Source: Luzula sylvatica (Eukaryota; Streptophyta; Magnoliopsida; Poales; Juncaceae). Taken from it: a stretch of 64,000 nucleotides of DNA. Below the pieces are notes generated by a model. It saw only the letters and a list, made by a program, of their open reading frames with translations. It was not told where the DNA came from and did not search any database. Both the position numbers and the translations under genes were made by a program. Positions 8,853 through 21,397 of this stretch are shown here, in pieces. Location: the NCBI GenBank assembly GCA_946800325.1, contig OX326958.1:12862992-12926991 (forward strand), given 5' to 3'. The first letter of the stretch is position 1. The number at the start of each line of letters is the position of its first letter.

Positions 8853-10077
8853 TGATGTGTGGAAAATAGAGCACGATTTAAGAATCTTATTTAGGAATTT
8901 TAGCCCTTGTGGAACTATATTCTATACTTTTATAATACATATTTCAAACATCATGAATATTTCTACACTAATGTGTTCTTTCGCCATTTTCAGGAAATAT
9001 AGGGCTAACTTGCAAATTTGGTCAGCACCAGTGCCTCCGGAACACCGAAGACAGTCAAAACGATATATCATACCGATACATTCGTTAAAAGATCAAGGCG
9101 GGAAAGGTAAAAACAAAAGAAGCATATCACCAAAGCGTTGCAACGCAGACCCTTACCGGTGCAGCGCACAGGGGCAACAATCCACAGACCCAGCATTGGC
9201 CACAATGGCGAAATTGACAGCCCAACCACAGCCCGCAGCCCACAGCTCACAGCCCCACAGGAAACGAAGATTTTTTGCCTTCTTTAGAGCTGATTTGTTG
9301 CCTTTTTAGTTGATTTGTTGCTGATTTGTTGCTGATTTGTTGCCTTCACAGCCCCACAGGGGCAACAATCTCTGCCCAAAACCTTCCATTTCTCCCTCAA
9401 CCAATCAGAAGACACCATCAAACCTATAAATTGGACCCCTTGGTCAGGACCAAATCATCATATTTTCGACTCTCTCTCTCTCTACAAACTCATCCAGAAA
9501 TTCAAGAATACAACCGAAAAGAGTAAATCTTCAAGAGCCGTTCTTTGGGTGGAGGCATTCTCAACTCTAGGAGTGCAACGTGAAGATTTGGAGGAAGGCG
9601 TGCTTGCTCCACCTCGACACGAACTAGATCTATCATATTGCAGAAGGCGTTCTTCGGCAATTCGGGAGGATCGACGTAGAAGAAGACGAAAATTCGAGCT
9701 AGCATTTAGCCGGGTTCACGGGGCATCATCGACAACGAGTTCTAGGCGTTCTAGGACTTGCATAGGTGTTACCCTTCTTTTACTTTAATTCTTTTGGTTG
9801 TGTTTGTTTTGAATATTTCTTGCGTTGATTAATAAACTCGAGAAGTTTTATAATATTCAGACCTCTCTCTAGACAAATTTTCATTAATTTTGGAAACTTC
9901 GAAATAATTATTTTAAAGATCTGAAGTTTAATCATATTTTGACGCAAATAGCTCCCTGTGGAACGAATCCTTACATACTTAGTCTATACAATCTTTAGTA
10001 TTCACATGTTTCTTGTTTGATTTACGGTGTTTTTATTCAACGATATAACATAAGTGTTAGCCAAAAACCCGTTATCA
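8853..10077 (+). mobile_element. solo LTR of a Ty3/gypsy element (family B)
   Basis: Begins TGATG and ends TTATCA, inserted in the satellite with the 5-bp target duplication TTAGT on both sides (8848-8852, 10078-10082). It aligns along its length with the 3' LTR at 43016-44638, which is preceded by a PPT, so family and strand are clear. It lacks about 335 bp present in that copy (joint at about 9840) and has one instead of three copies of a 31-bp repeat. No internal region accompanies it: the usual product of recombination between two LTRs. Small ORFs inside it are not genes. Confidence 0.92.
9401..9432 (+). promoter_or_regulatory. CCAAT and TATA boxes of the solo LTR
   Basis: CCAAT at 9401-9405 and TATAAATT at 9425-9432, in the same arrangement as 43576-43607 of the related LTR, followed by a CT-rich leader (CTCTCTCTCTCT near 9473). 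Confidence 0.65.
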
Positions 10078-12414
10078 TTAGTTAGTAAGTTAGTTAGTTA
10101 ACTAGTTAGTTAGTTAGTTAGTAGTTAGTTAGTTATTTAGTTAATTAGTTAGTTATTTACTTAGTTAGTTAGTTAGTTAGTTAATTGAGTAGTTGTTAGT
10201 TAGTTAATTAGTTAATTAATTAGTTAGCTAATTAGTTAGTTAGTAAGTTAGTTAGTTAGTGCGTATGTACGAAGGTAGCTAGTTAGTTAGTTAATTAGTT
10301 AGTTAGTTAGTTAATTAGTTAGTTAGTTAGTTAATTAGTTAGTTAATTTGTTTGTTAGTTAGTCAATTAGTTAATTAGTTAGTTATTTATTTAGTTCGTT
10401 CGTTAGTTAAATATATAGTAGTTATTTAGTTAGTTATTTATTTATTTAGTTAGTTACTTAGTTAGTGGGTATGTAGGAAGGTAGTTAGTAAGATAGTTAG
10501 TAAGTTAGTTAGTTAGTTAGTTAGTTAATATGTATGTAGGAAGATCGTTAGTTAATTAGTTAGTTATTTAGTTAGTTATCTAGTAGTTAGTTAGTTAGTT
10601 AGTTAGTTATTTATTCCATTAGCTAGTAGTTAGTTAGTTAGTTAGTTAGTAAGTAAGTTAGTTAGTCAGTTAGTTACTTAGTTAGTTAGATAGTTAGTTA
10701 GTCAATATGTATGTAAGAAGGTAGTTAGTCACCTAGTTTGTTAGTTAGTTAGTTAATTAGCTAGTAGTTAGTTAGTTAGTTAGTATGTAATAAGGTTGTT
10801 AGTTAGTTAGTTAGTTTGATTGTTAGTTAATTAGTTAGTTAGTTAGTTAGTTAATCAGTTAGTTATTTAGTTAGTTAGTTAGTGAGTTAGTTAGTTAATC
10901 AATATGTATGTATCAAGGTAGTTAGTTAGTAAGTTAGATAGTTATTTAGTTTGTTAGTTAGTTAATGAGTTAGTTAGTTAGTTAGTTAGTTTGTTAGTTA
11001 GTTAGTTAGCTAGTTATCTAGTAGTTAGTTAGTTCGTTAGGTCATCAGTTAGTTTTTTAGTTAGTTAGTTAGTTAATTAGCTAGTAGTTATGTGGTTAGT
11101 TATTAAGTTAGTTAGTTAGTTAGTTAGTTTGTGGGTATGTGGGAAGGTAGTTAGTTAGTTAATAGGTATTTAAGAAGATAGTTAGTTTGTAAATTAGTTA
11201 GTTATGATGTTAGTTATCTTGTAATTAGTTAGTTAGTTATTTTGTCAGCTAGCTAGCAGTTAGTTATTTAGTTATTTAGTTAGTTGGTTAGTTAGTCATC
11301 TAGTAGTTAGACGTTAGTTATTTAGTTAGTTAGTTTGTTAGTTAGTTATCTAGTAGTTAGTTAGTTATTTAGTAAGTTAGATTGTTAGTTAATTAGTTAA
11401 CTAGTAGTTAGTTAGTTAGTGAGTTAGTTAGTTAATCAATATGTATGTATCAAGGTAGTTAGTTAGTTTGTTAGATTGTTAGTTAATTAGTTAGTTAGTT
11501 AATTAGTTAGTTAGTTTGTTATCTAGTAATTAGTTAGTTAGTTAGGTCATCAGTTAGTTTGTTATTTAGTTAGTTAGTTAGTTAGCTAGTAGTTAGAAGG
11601 TTAGTTATTTATTTATTTAGTTAGTTAGTTAGTTGGTGTGTATGTAGGAAGGTAGTTAGTTAGTTAGTTAATAGGTATTTAAGAAGATAGCTAGTTAGTA
11701 AATTAGTTAGTTATTATGTTAGTTATCTAGTAATTAGTTAGTTAGTTATTTTGTTAGCTAGCTAGTAGTTAGTTAGTTAGTTAGTTATTTAGTTAGTAAG
11801 TTAGTTAGTTAACTAATAGTTAGTTTGTTAGTTATTCAAATAGTTAACTAGTTAGTTATTTAGTTAGTTACTTTGTTTGTTATCTAGTAGTTAGTTAGTT
11901 AGCTAGTTAGTTATTCAGTTAGTTAGATAGTTAGTTAGTTAGTTAGTGGGAAGGTAGTTAATTGGTTAGTTAGTTAGTCATTTAGTTAGTTAGTTTGTTA
12001 GTTATCTAGTAGTTAGTTAGTTAGCTACTTAGTTATTCAGTTAGTTAGATAGTTAGTTAGTAAGTTAGTGGGAAGGTAGTTAATTAGTGAGTTAGTGGGT
12101 ATGTCGGAAGGTAGTTAGTTTGTTAGGTATTTAAGAAGATAGTTAGTAAATTAGTTAGTTAGTTATTTTGTCAGGTAGCTAGTAGTTAGTTAGTTAGTTA
12201 GTTATTTAGTTAGGTAGTTAGTTAGTTAGTTATCTTGTAGTTAGTTAGTTGGCTATTTCGTTAGTTAACTAATTAGTTATTTAGTTAGATAGTTTGTTAG
12301 TTATGTAGTCGTTTGTTAGTTAGCTAGTTAGTTATTTAGTAAGTTAGATTGTTAGTGAGTTAGTTAGTGGGAAGTTAGTTAGTTAGTTAGTTAGTGGGTA
12401 TGTAGGAAGGTAGG

Positions 12415-12448
<34 letters not shown>

Positions 12449-12542
12449 ATAGGTATGTAGGAAGATAGTTATTTAGTTATGTAGTTAGTATGTTAATTAG
12501 TTCATTTGTTAGTTGGTTAGTTATTTACTTAGTTAGTTAGTC

Positions 12543-12578
<36 letters not shown>

Positions 12579-13100
12579 GGTTAGTTAGTTAGAAAGGTAG
12601 TTAGTTTGTTAGTTGATAGGTATGTATGAAGGTAGTTAGTTAGTAAGTTAGTTAGTTAACTAGTTAGTTAGTTTGCTAGTAGTTAGTTAGTTAGTTAGTT
12701 AGTTAGTTACTTACTTTGTTAGTTAGTTAACAAATAGTTAGTTAGTTAATTAGTTAATTAATTTGTTTGTTAATTAGTTATTTAGTAAGTTACTTAGTTA
12801 GTGGGTATGTTCGAAGGTAGCTAGTTAGTTAGTTAATTTGTTAGTTAGTTAGTCAATTAGTTAGTTAGTTAGTTAGTTAATCAGTTAGTTATTTATTTCG
12901 TTTGTTATTTAGTTAAATAACTAGTAGTTAGTTAGTTAGTTAATTAGTTACTTAGTTAGTGGGTACGTTGGAAGGTAGTTAGTAAGTTAGTTAGTTTGTT
13001 TGTTTGTCAGTTAATATGTATGTAGGAAGATAGTTAGTTAATATGTATGTAGGATGGTAATTAGTTAGTGAATTAGTTAGTTATTTGATTAGTTATCTAG

Positions 13101-13142
<42 letters not shown>

Positions 13143-13269
13143 TTAATTCAGTTAGCTAGTAGTTCATTAGTTAGTTAATTAATTAGTTAGTTGGTAAGTT
13201 AGTTAGTTAGTTAATTAGTTAGTAAGTTAGTCAGTTAGTCAATACGTATGTAAGAAGGTAGTTAGTTAT

Positions 13270-13304
<35 letters not shown>

Positions 13305-13696
13305 TCAAGTAGTTAACTAGTTAGTTATTTAGTTAGTTAGTTTGTTAGCTAGTAGTTAGCTAGTAATTTATTTAGTTAGCTAATTTGTTGGTGGGTATGC
13401 AGGAAGGTAGTTAGGTAGTTAGTTAGTTAGTTAGTTAATAAGAATGTAGGAAAATAGTTAGTTAGTTAATTAGATAGATATCTAGTTGTTAGTTACATAG
13501 TTTGTTAGTTATTTTTTAGTTAGTTATTTAGTTAGTTAGCCAGTTGTTAGTTAGTTGGTTAGTTAGTTATTTAGTTAGTTAGTCAACTAGTTAGTTATTT
13601 AGTAAGTTAGTTAGTAAATTAGTTAGTTATCTAGTTGTTAGTTAGTTAGTTAGTCATTTAATTAGTTATTTAGTTATTTATCTAGTAGTTAGTTAA

Positions 13697-13735
<39 letters not shown>

Positions 13736-15239
13736 ATTAATAAGTTAGTTAGTTAGTTAGTTAATTAGTGTGTATGTTAGAAAACAGTTAGTTAGTCACT
13801 TAGTTTGATAGTTAGTCTATTAGTTAGTTAGTCGGTATGTTGGATGGTAGTTAGTTAGTTTGTTAGTTAGTCAATTAGTTAGTTAGTTAGTAAGTTAATA
13901 CGTATATAGGAAGACAGTTAGTTAGTTAGTTAGTTAGATATATACCTGTTAAAAGGTATGTAGGTAGTCAGTCAGTTAGTTAGTTAGTTAATTAATTAGT
14001 TAGTTAGTTAGATACTAGTTAATAAGTTAGTTAGTTAGTTTGTTTGATAGTGAGTTTGTAGGAAGGTAGTTAGTTAATTAGTTGGTAGTTAGCTATTTAG
14101 TTAGTTTATAGGTATGTATGAAGGTAGTTAGTTAGTCAGTTAGTTAATTAGTTCGTTATTTAGTCAGTTTGTTGGTTAGTTAGCTAGTAGTTAGTTAGTG
14201 AATTAGTTCGTCAATTAGTTAGTTAGTTAGCTAGTAGTTAGTTAGTTAGTTAATAGGTATGTAGGAATGTAGTTAGTTAATTAGCTAGTTAGTTAGTTAG
14301 TTAGTTTGCTTGTACTTAGATAGTTAGTTAGTAAGTAAGTTAGTTAGTTAATTAGTTAGTTATATGTAGTACTTACTTAGTTAGTTAGTTAGTTAACTCG
14401 TTAGTTATTTAGTTAGTTAATTTGTTAGTTCCCTAGTAGTTAGTAAGTTAGCTTGTTAGTTATTTAGTTAGTTAGATAGTTAGTTAGTTAGTTAGTTAGT
14501 GGGAAGGTAGTTAGTTAGCTAGTGGGTATGTAGTTTGTTAGTTAGTTAGTTAGTTAGTTAGGTATGTAGTTTGTTAGTTAGTTAGTTAGTTAGTTAGTTA
14601 ATTAGTTAGTTAATAGGTATGTACGAAGATAGTTATTTAGTTAGTTAGTAAGTTTGCTAATTAGTTAATTAGTTAGTTATTTAGTTAGTTAGTTATTTAG
14701 TTAGTTAGTTACTTTGTTAGTTAGTTAGTTAGAAAGGTAGAGAGTTAGTTAGTTAATAGGGATGTATGAAGGTATTTAGTTACTAAGTTAGATAGGTGAC
14801 TAGTTAGTTAGTTAGCTAGTAGTTAGTTAGTTAGTTAGTTAGTTAAATAGTTAGTTATTTAGTTAGTTAGTTAGTTAGTTAACTATTAGTTAGTTAGTTA
14901 GTTAGTTAGTTAATTAGTTCATTATTTAGTCTGCTTGTTTGTTAGTTAGCTAGTAGTTAGTTAGTTAGTTAGAGCTAGTAGTTAGTTAGTTTGTTAATTG
15001 GCTAAGTTAGCTAGCTAGCTAGTAGTTAGTTAGTTAGTTAGTTAGTTAGTTATCTAGTAGTTAGTTAGTTAGTAAGTAAGTTAGTTAGTCAGTTAGTTAG
15101 TTAGTTACCTAGTAGTTAGTTAGTTAGTTAGTTAGTTAGTTAACTAGCTAGTTATTTAGTTAGTTAGTTTGTTAGTTCTCTAGTATTTAGTTAGTTAGTT
15201 AACTAGTTAGTTATTTAGTAAGTTAGATAGTTAGTTAGT

Positions 15240-15796
15240 TAGTTAGGGGGAAGGTAGTTAGTTAGTTAGTGGGTACGTAGGAAGGTAGTTAGTTAGTTAG
15301 TTAATTAGTTAGTTAATAGGTCTGTAGGAAGATAGTTATTTAGTTAGTTAGTTAGTTTGTTAATTAGTTAATTAGTCAGTTAGTTAGTTATTTAGTTAAT
15401 TAGTCAGTTAGTTAGTTAGTTAGTTAGTTAGTTAGAAAGGTAGTTAGTTAGTTAGTTAGTTAGTTAGTAAGTTAGATAGTTAACTAGTTAGTTAGTTTGC
15501 TAGTAGTTTGTTAGTTAGTTAGTTAATTAGTTAGTTAACTAGTTAGTTAACTAGTAGTTAGTTCATAAATTAGTAAATTAATTAGTTAGTTAATTAGTTA
15601 GTTAGTAAGTTAGTTAGTTAGTGGGTATGTACGAAGGTAGCTATCTAGTTAGTTAATTAGTTTCGAAGTTTGTTAGTTAATTAGTTAGTTATTTATTTAG
15701 TTAGTTAGTTAGTTAAATAGCTAGTAGTTATTTTGTTGGCTATTTATTTGTTTAGTTAGTTACTTAGTTAGTGGGTATGTAGGAAGGTAGTTAGTA

Positions 15797-15830
<34 letters not shown>

Positions 15831-15889
15831 AATGTGTGTAGGAAGATAGTTAGTCAGTCAATTAGATAGTTATTTAGTCAGTTATCTAG

Positions 15890-15935
<46 letters not shown>

Positions 15936-15952
15936 TTTATTCAGTTAACTAG

Positions 15953-15995
<43 letters not shown>

Positions 15996-16027
15996 ATAGT
16001 TAGTTAGCTAGTTAGTTAGATAATTAA

Positions 16028-16058
<31 letters not shown>

Positions 16059-17117
16059 ATATGTATGTAAGAAGGTAGGTAGTTAGTTAGTATGTTAGTT
16101 AATTAGCCAGTAGTTAATTAGTTTGTTAGTCAGTTAATTAGTTAGTTAGTTACGAGTTAGTTAGTCGGTATATATGATGGGTGTTAGTTAGTTGGTTATT
16201 TAGTCAATTAGTTAGTTAGTTACTTAGTTAATAGGTATATTGGAAGACAGTTAGTTAGTTAGTTAGTTAGTCAGTTAGTTAGATAGATACTAGTTAATAG
16301 GTATGTAGGAAGACAATTATATAGTTAGTTAGTTCGTTAATTAGTTAGATACTAGTTAATTAGTAAGTTTGTTTGTTTGTTAGTGAGTTTGTAGGAAGGT
16401 AGTTAGTTAATTAGTTAGTTAGGTAGTTAGCTATTTAGTTAGTTTATAGTTATATATGAAGGTAGTTAGTTAGTTGGTTAATTAGTTGGTTATTTAGTCA
16501 GCTTGTTTGTTAGTTAGCTAGTTGTTAGTTAGTTAGTTAATTAAAGCTAGTAGTTAGTTAGTTAGTTGTCTAAGTTAGCTGGCTAGCTAGTAGTTAGTTA
16601 GTTAGTTAGTTCATAGGTATGTAGGAAGGTAGTTAGTTGGTTAGCTAGGTAGTTAGTTAGTAAGCTAGTAGTTAGTTCGTTAGTAAGTAAGTTAGTTAGT
16701 TAGTCAGTTAGTTAGTTACCTAGTAGTTAGTTAGTTAATTAGTTAGTTTGTTAACTAGTTAGTTATTTAGTTAGTTAGTTTGTTAGTTCTCTAGTAGTTA
16801 GTTAGTTAACTAGTTAGTTATTTAGCTAGTTAGATTGTTTGTTAGTTAGTTAATTAGTTAGTTAGTTAACTAGCTAGTTATTTAGTTAGTTAGTTTGTTA
16901 GTTCTCTAGTATTTAGTTAGTTAGTTAACTAGTTAGTTATTTAGTTAGTTAGATAGTTAGTTAGTTAGTTAGTGGGAAGGTAGTTAGTTAGTAAGTGGGT
17001 ACGTAGGAAGGTAGTTAGTTAGTTAGTTAATTAGTTAGTTAATAGGTATGTAGGAAGATAGTTATTTAGTTAGTTAGTTTGTTTGTTAATTAGTTAATTA
17101 GTCAGTTAGTTAGTTAT

Positions 17118-17152
<35 letters not shown>

Positions 17153-17589
17153 GCTAGTAGTTTGTTAGTTAGTTAGTTAGTTAATTAGTTAGTTATTTTG
17201 TTAGTTAACTAGTTAGTTAACTAGTAGTTAGTTCATAAATTATTTAATTAACTAGTTAGTTAATTAGTTAGTTAGTAAGATAGTTAGTTAGTGGGTATGT
17301 ACGAAGGTAGCTATCTAGTTCGTTAATTATTTCTAAGTTTGTTAGTTAATTAGTTAATTATTTATTTAGTTAGTTAGTTAGTTAAATAGCTGGTAGTTAT
17401 TTTGTTGGCTATTTATTTGTTTAGTTAGTTACTTAGTTAGTGGGTATGTAGGAAGGTAGTTAGTAAGTAAGTTAGTTAGTTAGTTAGTTAGTTAGTATGT
17501 ATGTAGGAAGATAGTTAGTCAGTTAATTAGCTAGTTATTTAGTCAGGTATCTAGTAGTTAGTTAGTTAGTTATTTATTCAGTTAACTAG

Positions 17590-17625
<36 letters not shown>

Positions 17626-17889
17626 AAGTTAGTTAGTTAGTTAGTTAGTTAGCTAGTTAGTTAGATAATTAATTAGTTAGTTAGTTAGTTAGTTAGTTAA
17701 TATGTATGTAAGAAGGTAGGTAGTTAGTTAGTAAGTTAGTTAATTAGCCAGTAGTTAGTTAGTTTGTTAGTCAGTTAATTAGTTAGTTACTTACTAGTTA
17801 GTTAGTCGGTATATATGATGTTTGTTAGTGAGTTGGTTATTTAGTCAATTAGTTAGTTAGTTAGTTGGTTAATAGGTATATAGGAAGAC

Positions 17890-17923
<34 letters not shown>

Positions 17924-18453
17924 ATAGATACTAGTTAATAGGTATGTAGGAAGACAATTATATAGTTAGTTAGTTCGTTAATTAGTTAGATACTAGTTAA
18001 TTAGTTAGTTTGTTTGTTTGTTAGTGAGTTTGTAGGAAGGTAGTTAGTTAATTAGTTAGTTAGGTAGTTAGCTATTTAGTTAGTTTATAGTTACATATGA
18101 AGGTAGTTAGTCAGTTGGTTAATTAATTCGTTATTTAGTCAGCTTGTTTGTTAGTTAGCTAGTTGTTAGTTAGTTAGTTAGTTAGAGCTAGTAGTTAGTT
18201 AGTTAGTTGTCTAAGTTAGCTGGCTAGCTAGTAGTTAGTGAGTTAGTTCATAGGTATGTAGGAAGGTAGTTAGTTAGTTAGCTAGTAGTTAGTTAGTTAG
18301 TAAGTAAGTTAGTTAGTTAGTCAGTTAGTTAGTTACCTAGTAGTTAGTTAGTTAATTAGTTAGTTTGTTAACTAGTTAGTTATTTAGTTAGTTAGTTAGT
18401 TAGTTCTCTAGTAGTTAGTTAGTTAACTAGTTAGTCATTTAGTCAGTTAGATT

Positions 18454-18487
<34 letters not shown>

Positions 18488-18500
18488 GGAAAGGTAGTTA
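15240..18500 (+). repeat. tandem duplication of about 1.65 kb inside the satellite
   Basis: Ordered landmarks repeat with nearly constant offset: GGTAGCTATCTAGTT at about 15645 and 17312, TATTTTGTTGGCTATTTATT at about 15730 and 17399, GGTATATATGATG at about 16157 and 17808, and GCTGGCTAGCTAGTAG at about 16569 and 18209. Offsets are about 1640-1670 bp, so the two units look almost identical and recent. Confidence 0.75.
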
Positions 18501-19232
18501 GTTAGTTTGTGGGTACGTAGGAAGTTAGTTAGTTAGTTAGTTAATTAGTTAGTTAATTAGTTAGTTAATAGGTATGTAGGAAGATAGTTATTTAGTTAGT
18601 TAGTTTGTTAATTAGTTAATTAGTTCATTAGTCAGTTATTTAGTTATTTATTTAGTTAGTTAGTCAGTTAGTTAGTTAGTTAGTTAGAAAGGTAGTTTGT
18701 TAGTCAGTTAATAGGTATGTATGAAGGTAGGTAGTTAGTAAGTTAGATAGTTAACTAGTTAGTTAGTTACCTAGTAGTTTGTTAGTTACTTAGTTAATTA
18801 GTTAGTTATTTCTATAGTTAACTAGTAGTTAGTTAGTAAATTAGTTAATTAATTAGTTAGTTAATTGGTTAGTTAGTAAGTTAATTGGTTAGTTAGTAAG
18901 TTAGTTAGTTAGTGGGTATGTACGAAGGTATCTAGTTAGTTAGTAAATTTGTTAGTTAGTTAGTTAGTTAGTTAGTTATTTATTTAGTTAGTTAGTTAGT
19001 AAGTCAAATGGCTAGTAATTATTTAGTTGGCTCTTTATTTATTTAGTAAGTCACTTAGTTAGTGGGTATGTAGGAAGGTAGTTAGTAAGTTAGTTAGTTA
19101 GTTAGTTAGTTAGTATGTATGTAGGAAGATAGTTAGTCAGTTAATTAGTTAGTTATTTAGTGAGGTATCTAGTAGTTAGTTAGTTATTTATTCAATTAGC
19201 TAGTAGATAGTTAGTTAGTTAGTTAGTTAGTA

Positions 19233-19272
<40 letters not shown>

Positions 19273-19314
19273 AGTTTGTTAGTTAGTTAGTTAGTTATTT
19301 ATTCAGTTAACTAG

Positions 19315-19346
<32 letters not shown>

Positions 19347-21349
19347 AAGTTAGTTAGTTAGTTAGTTAGTTAGTTAGCTAGTTAGTTAGATAATTAATTA
19401 GTTTTTTAGTTAGTTAGTTAGTTAATGTGTATGTAAGAAGGTAGGTAGTTAGTTAGTAAGTTAGTTAATTAACCAGTAGTTAGTTAGTTTGTTAGTCAGT
19501 ATGTAAGAAGATTGTCAGTTAGTTAGTTAGTTAGATAATTGGTTAATTAGTAAATCAGTTAGTTAATCAATTAGTTATTTAGTTAGTTACTTAGTTAGTT
19601 AGCTAGTTGTTAGTTAGTTAGTGAGTGAGTTAGTTAATCAATATGTATGTATCATGGTAGTTAGTTTGTTAGTTTGGTCATCCGTTAGTTTGTTAGTTAG
19701 GTCATCGGTTAGTTAGTTATTTAGTTAGTTAGTTAGTTAGGTAATAGTTGGAAGGTTAGTTATTTATTTAGTTAGTTAGTTAGTTAGTTGGTGGGTATGT
19801 AGGAAGGTACTTAGTTAGTTAGTTAGTTAATAGGTATTTAAGAAGATAGCTAGTTAGTAAATTAGTTAGTTATTATGTTAGTTATCTAGTAATTAGTTTG
19901 TTAGTTATTTTGTTAGCTAGCTAGTAGTTAGTTATTTAGTTAGTTATTTAGTTAGTAAGCCAGTTAGTTATCTAGTAGTTAGTCAGTTAGTTATTCAGTT
20001 AATTAACTAGTTAGTTATTTAGTTAGTTAGTTTGTTAGGTATCTAGTAGTTAGTTAGTTAGCTAGTAAGTTATTCAGTTAGTTTGATAGTTAGTTAGTTA
20101 GTTAGTGGGAAGGTAGTTTGTTAGTTAGTTAGTGGGTATGTAGGAAGGAAGTTAGTTAGATAGTTAGTTAGTTAGTTAATATGTGTATGTAGGAAGATAG
20201 TTATTTAGTTGTTTAGTTAGTTTGTTAATTAGTTAATTAGTTAGTTGTTTAGTTATTTAGTTAGTAAGTTAGTTAGTTTGTTAGTTAGTTAGTTAGAAAG
20301 GTAGTTAGTTTGTTAGTTAATAGGTATGTATGAAGATAATTAGTTAGTAAGTTTGTTAGTTAACTAGTTTGTTAGTTAGCCAGTAGTTTGTTAGTTAGTT
20401 AATTATTTAGTTAGTTAGCTAGTTAGTTAGTTAGTTGGTGGATATGTAGGAAGGTAGTTAGTTAGTTAGTCAGATAATAGGTATTTAAGAAGATAGTTAG
20501 TTAGTAAATTAGTTAGTTATTATGTTAGTTATCTAGTAGTTAGTTAGTTAGTTATTTTGTCAGTTAGCTAGTAGTTAGTTAGTTAGTTAGTTAGTAGTTA
20601 GTTAGTTAGTTATTTAGTTAGCAAGTTTGTTAGTTATCTAGTAGTTAGTTAGTTAGCTAGTTAGTTATTTAGTTAGTTAGATAGTTTGTTAGTTAGTTAG
20701 TGGGAAGGTAGTTTGTTATTTAGTTAATGGATATGTAGGAAGGTAGTTAGTTAGTTAGTTAGTTAGTTAGTTAATATGTGTATGTCGGAAGATAGTTATT
20801 TAGGTGTTTAGTTAGTTTGTTAATTAGTTAATTAGTTAGTTAATTAGTTATTTAGTTAGTTAGTTAGATAGTTTGTTCGTTAGTTAGTTAGAAAGGTAGT
20901 TAGATTGTTAGTTAATAGGTATGTATGAAGATCGTTAGTTAGTAAGTTAGTTAGTTAACTAGTTTGTTTGTTAGCCAGTAGTTTGTTAGTTAGTTAGTTA
21001 GTTAATTAGTTAGTTATTTAGTTAGTTAGTTTGTTAGTTAACTAGTAGTTTGTTAGTTAATTAGTTCATTATTTAGTTAGTTAAATAGTTAGTTAGTAAG
21101 TTAGTTAGTTAGTGGGTATGTTCGAAGGTAGCTAGTTAGTTAGTTAATTTGTTAGTTAATTAGTTAATTAGTTAGTTAGTTAGTTAATTAGTTAGTTAAT
21201 TAGTTAGTTAATTCTTTAGTTTGTTAGTTAGTTAAATAGCTTGTAGTTATTTAGTTAGTTATTTATTTAATTAGTTAGTTACTTTGTTAATGGGTACGTT
21301 GGATGATAGTTAGTTAGTGAATTAGTTAGTTATTTAGTTAGTTATCTAC

Positions 21350-21397
<48 letters not shown>

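Noticed and set aside
8857..9788. Frames of 60-150 residues on both strands
   Set aside because: They lie wholly in a solo LTR, show no domain, and are not preserved as frames in the homologous LTR at 43016-44638.
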